This document shows positions 57,977 through 64,000 of a stretch of 64,000 nucleotides of DNA, in pieces (positions within the stretch are counted from its first letter, which is position 1; each line of letters opens with the position of its first letter). A model generated the notes under the pieces. The model was not told where the DNA came from, did not search any database, and saw only the letters and a program-made list of their open reading frames with translations. The position numbers were made by a program, and so were the translations under genes. The DNA is from Haematobia irritans (lineage: Eukaryota; Arthropoda; Insecta; Diptera; Muscidae): the NCBI RefSeq assembly GCF_050003625.1, contig NC_134399.1:224372975-224436974 (forward strand), written 5' to 3'.

Positions 57977-58952
57977 CACGGTTGAAAAAGACTGTTTTTC
58001 ATATGTTTGGCTATAAACATTATATGTTTGGAACACAAATTTTTAAACACAATATTTTTGAGTGCAAGCATATAATGTTCATAAACTAGCATAACATGTT
58101 TGGGACATATATGTTAATATGTTAGAACATATTATGTTTGGGACATAAAATGTTTGTAAATATAATATGCTTGAATGCAAACATATATTAATTTAGAAAT
58201 AGCCTATTAACATATATGTGTTTAGTAGCTTGGAGCGCTATTTAACAGGGAGCGATATTGAATTAAGTTGGTGGTTGTTGCTTGTTATTACAAAATTAAC
58301 ATTTTATTTTTCCTTGGGCAATTGATCAGCTACTTCTTTGATCCTTACAAACTGTGTGGTCCGCTGTTCGAGTCCCCGTCCGGCAAAAGGTAAAATTAAA
58401 ATAAAAAAAATCATAAAATTGATTAATTTCTTCCACAATGTTTGTATTACAGAAAAAGGTGCTAAGAACTAAAAAATCTCGTGGAAGTGAGAAAGATGTC
58501 GGGGAATATACAACTGGGCAGAAACAAAATTTTGAGCATTCAGGTCGAAAACCTATGTTGTTAGCACCTATATTACCTGTTTATTTTCATAATTCATTAT
58601 GATTGTAAATATATAAATAAATAAATAAAATTTTGAACACAATATTGTTTTGGAGAATTTTTTTAAGCATATAATATTTTTGGGTACAAAATGATTCCAA
58701 ACATATTATATGGTCACATAATAACATATTGTTTTTTGGAAGACAACATTATTGAATTTGGATGCAAAAATACAAAATGTTTGGAACTTAGACTACCCAA
58801 ACATATATTGTTTAGACCAATATGCTTTCAAACATATTATATATTGGAAGAGATCAAACATATAAATGTTTGGGCAATACCCAAAAATGTATATGCTTGA
58901 AGCAAAATATGTTTGGGAGTATATGTTACAGAAGCGATTTTTTGTGAGCGTG
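57977..58952. mobile_element. tRNA-module inverted-repeat element E (976 bp)
   Basis: Ends CACGGTTGAAAAAGACTG and, on the reverse strand, CACGCTCACAAAAAATCGC. CA at 57,975-57,976 and 58,953-58,954. The empty site TTTCACCACGCTTGAATT is seen in mariner copies 2 and 3. Almost identical to D (977 bp), opposite orientation. Retains tRNA-like module 2 at 58,328-58,386. Confidence 0.92.
58328..58386 (+). other. tRNA-like module 2 remnant in element E
   Basis: CTTACAAACTGTGTGGTCCG and GTTCGAGTCCCCGTCCGGC, as in element D. Confidence 0.5.
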
Positions 58953-59250
58953 CACGCTTGAATTTTGCATACCAATCAATTATTGTTGATTTCCCTGGGA
59001 CAAAGTCCACAAACTCATTATCAAGCCAAGTTTTTGGTTCCACCGTATTTTTTCCCCTTCAAAAAACAGTATTTTATCAAAACACGAAATTCCTTTTTTT
59101 CATTTTTTTCACAATAACAAAAGTTGCAAATTTTGACACGAATCATTTGAAGGTTGGTACTATATAAAAATAATATGCATTTAATACTAGCGACGCCATC
59201 TATGTGTCAGACCTGGGACTTATCAGCCAACCTGTTACCATCGATAACCA

Positions 59251-60402
59251 CACGCACAGAAAAAACATGTTTGGACATGGTTGCCGCATCCATTTAATGC
59301 TTATTTAGAGTATGTAATTGTCGCGAAAACCATGTATTTTGTCTTTGTAAAAAAAATTTTCGAGCGGAGAAAAATATATGTTGGCAATAAGCATTTAAAT
59401 GGTTCTCAAATGCCGCAAACATGTTCTATTATTTAAATGATAGAATTTGAGACCATTATATGGTCAGGAAAATCATGTATCTGACCATTCAATTTTTTTA
59501 CTTTTTTGCAGAGAAAAAAAATATTTTTATAGTTTACGTATAGACATGTCTACAACCATTACATGGCCATAAAGACCATGTACATTGTTTTCGTGACCAT
59601 TTAATTTTTTAATTTTTTTGCAGCGACAAGAATTTTATAAAAACATTGAGCAGGTACACACGATTTTCATTTTGCGCGTCAGTCGTGTGTTGATTGTTTC
59701 TTGGAATGGACGGAGAATACGGAATTATTGTGTTTTGTGTTAATTTATTTATTCAGAAATGGCACGTGGTTTTATGTGAATACAAAAAAGGAAAGTGTAA
59801 TTGAAAAAAATATACCTGGTTTTTGTTCTGCATTTTGATATATGGTATAATTTATTTTTATTTGCAGTTACATGATGTCTGCGTTTGTACATTTGATGGG
59901 CACGAATTAAATATGGAATGATTACTTATTGTTGAAATTGAACCAAACTAGAGTATGTAAAAATATGTGAAGTTTGCTTGCACGACATTATAAATACAAA
60001 TAAACAATAAATTAGTTTATAAATAAATAAAAACAAATAAATAAAGTTGATTTTGTGTTTTCTTTTCTCAAGTGGCGTCCTTTTTTCGACGACGAAAAAA
60101 GTTTTTTCATAAAAATCAAAACATTTTAGGTTGTGACCATGTTCTTGTAACTAGAAGAAAAACATTTTTGACGAATAACATAACATTCTAGATCGTGACC
60201 ATTGTCTTTTAATGGAAACAAAATTCTTTTTATCAATATAATAACATTTTAGATGAGGACAATTGTATTTTTCTTAGAACCATGTTCACTGAGCCAACAT
60301 GGTTACAGGTTAAAATGTTACATGGTCGCCGCAAAAATAGCTGCTATCATATTATTTTGCTCTTCGAATATGATTGTGGCAATCATGTTTCTTCTCTGCG
60401 TG
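59251..60402. mobile_element. G-family inverted-repeat element copy 2 (1,152 bp)
   Basis: Ends CACGCACAGAAAAAACATG and, on the reverse strand, CACGCAGAGAAGAAACATG. CA at 59,249-59,250 and 60,403-60,404. Inverted relative to G copy 1 and very similar along its whole length. Confidence 0.9.
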
Positions 60403-60545
60403 CAGTGGTGCTTGACAGAGCTTCATTGTCAAAAAAAACAAAAAAAAAAAGAATTAAGTGAAGCTATACACTGTTGTTGTGTTAATCCACGTCGAAAGAT
60501 TTATAAAAAAATCGCACCAAAATGTTCACGATTTAATTAAATCTT
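60403..60545 (-). pseudogene. Second mariner family, transposase N-terminal fragment (continuation)
   Basis: CGCACCAAAATGTTCACGA and TTTTGGGCGATATGAATCG align with 44,380-44,465, giving an N-terminal NREHFGAI-type sequence on the minus strand. With mariner 5 and G2 removed it joins 57,043. Confidence 0.55.
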
Positions 60546-60615
60546 TTGGGCGATATGAATCGTTTAAGTTAATGTAGATTTCAAATGTCTGGTATTTTCC
60601 AAAAAAAAAAATTAT

Positions 60616-60757
60616 ACTGGTGAACCAACCCATCTTTATGAGAGATTACAATTTGCTCGATCAAATCGAGGGAAGGAGATCACTCAACTGCGCTACAATT
60701 ATTCTGCATCTGAGAATAAATTCCTTATCTGCGCAGTAGGTCTTTGGAACAATTGAG
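60616..60757 (+). pseudogene. LINE L3 C-terminal fragment
   Basis: Frame reads GEPTHLYERLQFARSNRGKE, then ITQLRYNYSASENKF and AVGLWNN before a TGA. This is the RS.R...L..P......F...A..LWN end typical of insect CR1/Jockey-type LINE ORF2. Probably the 3' side of the same LINE as 56,038-56,169. Confidence 0.7.
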
Positions 60758-62504
60758 ATTGCAACCCTAGGGTTACCCTATCGCTTTAAATAGAAGGCAA
60801 CCCTCGTATCATTTTATTGTCTAGAAATATATGCAACATAATTCCCATATCGAGCCATTTAAAATTTTTTTGTAGGGAAAATACCCACTAGACTATTTGG
60901 AATTTAATGATGGCATTTTTTCAACATGTCAGTCGTCTATTTATGTCAAGTCGTGCAGCAATATTTCTGCGCGGCCCCATATATGCACACACTCACCCAA
61001 ACACCAGCCACAACCATACAATGCTTTCACACACAAATATTTACTTCTAAAACTTAAGATTTATATCTTCGATTTTCTTCAAGTTGCTTTTTTATTTTAC
61101 TACGATTTTGTTTGGCCTCTTTTTGCCTTTCGTCGATTGATGCATTTACGAACAAAGAGCGACTGAATCGACCGACATTATGACGTTATTTATGAGGACA
61201 TGGTGTTGCAAGAATTAAAGCTAACCTCAATGCTTGGCTGTCGTACTTCCTTCCTTCCTTCCGTCCTCCTTGTTGTGCTAAGGGTACGAGTACATGGGAC
61301 TGTCTTTGAGTAGAGTCTCTGAGGCAATGTGAAACCCAAAAACTAAATGCTTTAAAAAGGAAACGGAAGTTCGATGAAACCAAGAACACATATCAAAGTC
61401 TTTCCCAGTCTGAAACGAAAAACTACTACTGGCATGTACAACCTCATGCAGAGTCTCAAGACGACACACAGGACAGACGATTGAATTTTAACAAACCACC
61501 CAATATTTTAGACATTTTTACTGAGATGAGATCTTTTATAGCTGTATGAAATCTATTCATTTTTTTCTGTGCTGGCAATATTTTCCATCAGACGAAAAGC
61601 TGTAATCTTTGTTGAAAACTAGGATGAAAAAAACAATCCTTAAAAGCTGTAGAAAAAAAACATATATGCACTCAACTTTATCCAACTCCACCGTCTCATT
61701 CATTTTTTAGCCAGGCTATATGAAATCTTCCAGTGAAGTCAAAACTCTACACATTTAGCTTTAGTAAACAACTTTACATAGTTATGCTTGCACATGTAGT
61801 ACATGTGGATGTGGATTTGGATTTGGATGTCCTGGCTCTCATGGATGATGTGTTTACGAACTTATGGCTTATGGGAAAATAACCGCATCTGACCTAAACC
61901 GCAAAAGCCATTGCTGTAAACCGCAATTGTAGACCATAGATATATGTGTTGGTATGTATATAATATCATGTATATATGTGTGTGATTGTTTGTAAATGCT
62001 AGAAGGTATGTTTGAGTGACTATGAATGAAAATTCTCATCTTGGACTTTATCATACAAACACACACACACACACACACAATTCTAGACAAATATATGTGA
62101 GATTTTTGTCTACATTGAATTGAGTCGTAGGAAATATCCTAGACACAGTCTATGGACAGAAATTCGCATAATATAGTTAAGGCTTCTTCTCGGGAGTACC
62201 TGGATCTGATTTATATGCCTGAACGGGACGTCGGGTTAACACTCATGGAATTCTATTTATAAATTGTGATTTCTTAAGAGCTAGAGGAAAATAAAGAAAC
62301 ACAGAAAAATGTATGAAATCTATATTGAATCAATACTTCTTAACAGAGCACGCATTTTTTTTTATAATAAAATTCAATAACTTGCAAGAGTTTTTTTTAT
62401 TGGTAAGAAGAGTGGTAAAATTCATGGCTAAATTATAGATCAAAATGAAGATGTTTGACAGTGGAAGAAAATACGAAACGTCTGCTTCATTGAGCTGCTG
62501 TCCC
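60758..62504. other. No gene recognised
   Basis: Contains (CTTC)n-like sequence at 61,249-61,266 and a (CA)n tract at 62,057-62,080. Open frames at 60,897-61,166 plus and 61,186-61,469 minus have no recognisable domain. Confidence 0.45.
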
Positions 62505-62990
62505 TCCCATGTTCCTGTTGCTCGGAGGGAGATCCGGGGCATTGTCAACGTAGCAGCTGCTGCCAGGTGAGGACCAACTTCCCAGCAGAAGCGGCGGGAC
62601 TCACAGACGAGCGTGATGAACGACGTCATGCAAACCCTGCTGATCATAGAATTCGGAAAGTGAATCTAGAGATTAGTAAGATAGTCGAATAGTACAAACG
62701 GAACACATGGTTAGAGCACCTGAAGCAGTGTAATATAGGCAGAGGAACCGATAAGTTGTGGTCAACAATGAGAACCCTCTCGAACCCCGCTACAAGGGAA
62801 GATGAGATTTCGGTCGCCTTAGGTGGTGTGCCGGTGACTGATCCGAAGAGATGCGATAGATTTTTCAATCCACAGTTTGTCTAGTATCCTGAGAGTGATA
62901 GAGCGAAAAGGAGAGCCACACGTCGCATTCGTGTTCTCCGATGGTACACAACAACTTACCGTAACCGAAGTTACCAATGTCAAAAACAGC
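62505..62990 (+). pseudogene. LINE L4 relic, endonuclease-RT linker region
   Basis: Frames with breaks read FPAEAAGLTDERDE, NPADHRIRKVNLEISKIVE (stop), YKRNTWLEHLKQCNIG, KLWSTMRTLSNPATREDEIS, VTDPKRCDRFFNPQFV (stop), RAKRRATRRIR. This is the conserved linker upstream of the reverse transcriptase in jockey-like LINEs of flies. At least three in-frame stops and several shifts. Confidence 0.75.
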
Positions 62991-64000
62991 GCGAAACCAA
63001 CCAAGGCACTGAGCCCCACGGAACCTGTATGTTAATGCTGAAGCATCTGGCAACACTGTGACTTGGGTACTTAAGCAGAATCCTCAATTTTTTCTATCCA
63101 GCCTTATGGAGAATTTTTCAGCTGCCATGGATTCCTTAAAGTACATAACACGACGATTGCTTTGCATGCCATTTCAGCATATATTAATAGAGGACTCAAT
63201 CAGCCCAAGCCTTGTCATTGGACGGCCATCGTGGCGCTAGGCCTATCGAAGGCATTCGAGAGGTCAATTACGCCAGACTCATCGAGAATATCGAAAATCT
63301 ATCCGTACCGGCAGGATCCAAGCGTTCGGTTATCTATGTGGACGCCAGTGTGTGGAATTTATTGACAAGAAATCAAGACCACGTAGATTGAAACAGGAAG
63401 TTCTCCAAGGATGGCGAAATCAACCAAGGCACTGAGCCCCACGGAACTTGTATGTTAATGCTGAAGCATCTGGCAACACTGTGACTTGGGTACTTAAGCA
63501 GAATCCTCAATTTTTTCTATCCAGCCTTATGGAGAATTTTTCAGCTGCTATGGATTCCTTAAAGTACATAACACGACGATTGCTTTGCATGCCATTTCAG
63601 CATATATTAATAGAGGACTCAATCAGCCCAAGCCTTGTCATTGGACGGCCATCGTGGCGCTAGGCCTATCGAAGGCATTCGAGAGGTCAATTACGCCAGA
63701 CTCATCGAGAATATCGAAAATCTGTCCGTACCGGCAGGATCCAAGCGTTCGGTTATCTATGTGGACGCCAGTGTGTGGAATTTATTGACAAGAAATCAAG
63801 ACCACGTAGATTGAAACAGGAAGTTCTCCACGGATGGCGAAACCAACCAAGGCACTGAGCCCCACGGAACCTGTATGTTAATGCTGAAGCATCTGGCAAC
63901 ACTGGGACTTGGGTACTTAAGCAGAATCCTCAATTTTTTCTATCCAGCCTTATGGAGAATTTTTCAGCTGCCATGGATTCCTTAAAGTACATAACACGAC
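62991..64000 (+). repeat. 423-bp tandem repeat of LINE reverse-transcriptase sequence (2.4 units to window end)
   Basis: Units start at 62,991, 63,414 and 63,837, each 423 bp (141 codons), the last cut by the window. By eye the first two differ at about five sites. Each unit runs from KPTKALSP (linker) through LRSTTTALHAIS-like text, NRGLNQPKPCHWTAIVAL, LSKAF (RT motif A, catalytic Asp replaced by Glu), to FIDKKSRPRRLKQEVLQGW (degraded GVPQGG), which joins straight back to the next unit's start. Internal deletion has removed the region around the fingers. Not a functional gene. Confidence 0.93.

Larger units (their letters stand above)
57115..59105 (-). pseudogene. mariner transposase pseudogene (copy 5)
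   Basis: N-terminal part at 58,955-59,105, element E, then from 57,976 down EDGERGGRPKEVV. A deletion removes most of the second HTH (near 57,840), then WVPREL, first Asp region (MDET), VIWDAHGIIFIDYIEKGK without the seven-T shift (but with a T to A change in the run), HQDK-type second site broken by a shift near 57,385, and an expanded A run near 57,295 breaking SDFFLFSDLKR. Confidence 0.9.
57046..59235 (-). mobile_element. mariner (irritans/Himar1-like) copy 5, with element E inside
   Basis: Both terminal repeats (ACAGGTTGGCTGATAAG at left; AGCCAACCTGT at right, one change in GACCTGGGA). TA at 57,044-57,045 and 59,236-59,237. 2,190 bp because it holds the 976-bp element E. Lies within the second mariner family. 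Confidence 0.95.

Overview
The window reads as AT-rich genomic DNA from a higher fly (Diptera, most likely a muscid). The best clue is five copies of an irritans-type mariner whose translated pieces look nearly identical to the Himar1 transposase reconstructed from the horn fly, Haematobia irritans. I found no host protein-coding exon, rRNA or functional tRNA gene that I can defend. The window is a transposon graveyard in which elements are inserted into elements, often with both target-site duplications (TSDs) still visible.

Layout. 1-8.6 kb: a composite of a ~153-bp-unit repeat family (family R), bearing a truncated mariner and TA/CA-targeting inverted-repeat elements. Two of those carry a divergent pair of tRNA-like modules, and one also contains an 8-bp-TSD hAT MITE. 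8.6-14.3 kb: quiet DNA, a third unit family (T), a 29-bp minisatellite and a complete Transib (RAG1-like) transposon with a decayed transposase. 14.3-18.1 kb: R, then the related family S, with a large (AT)n tract and a piggyBac-like MITE. 18-26.5 kb: mostly unassigned DNA with MITE family H. 26.5-32 kb: R copies and a near-complete mariner.

32.2-36.5 kb is the most informative locus: an H element contains a minus-strand LINE, which contains a 1.5-kb inverted-repeat element (X), which contains a Tigger-like MITE. X also carries a clean two-exon reading frame with a 68-bp GT-AG intron, the only gene-like spliced structure I found. 36.7-48.4 kb: a hAT element, a 1.1-kb G element, S copies, mariner, a tRNA-headed SINE, H4 and an 835-bp fold-back palindrome. 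48.4-54.4 kb: a mariner split by a SINE, a DD41D (rosa-type) mariner relic, and a 5'-truncated RNase H LINE with a perfect 12-bp TSD whose 3' tail is the same as the SINE tail. 55.9-60.8 kb: an older LINE broken by a second mariner family, itself broken by mariner 5 and a G element. 62.5-64 kb: a LINE relic in which 423 bp of reverse-transcriptase sequence is tandemly repeated almost without change and runs off the window edge.

How the parts relate. The SINE probably borrows the LINE's machinery through the shared (CCTAA)n-ending tail. The A-H families look like non-autonomous passengers of one or more TA/YR-targeting transposases that are not encoded here. R, S and T look like diverged branches of one ancient repeat superfamily.
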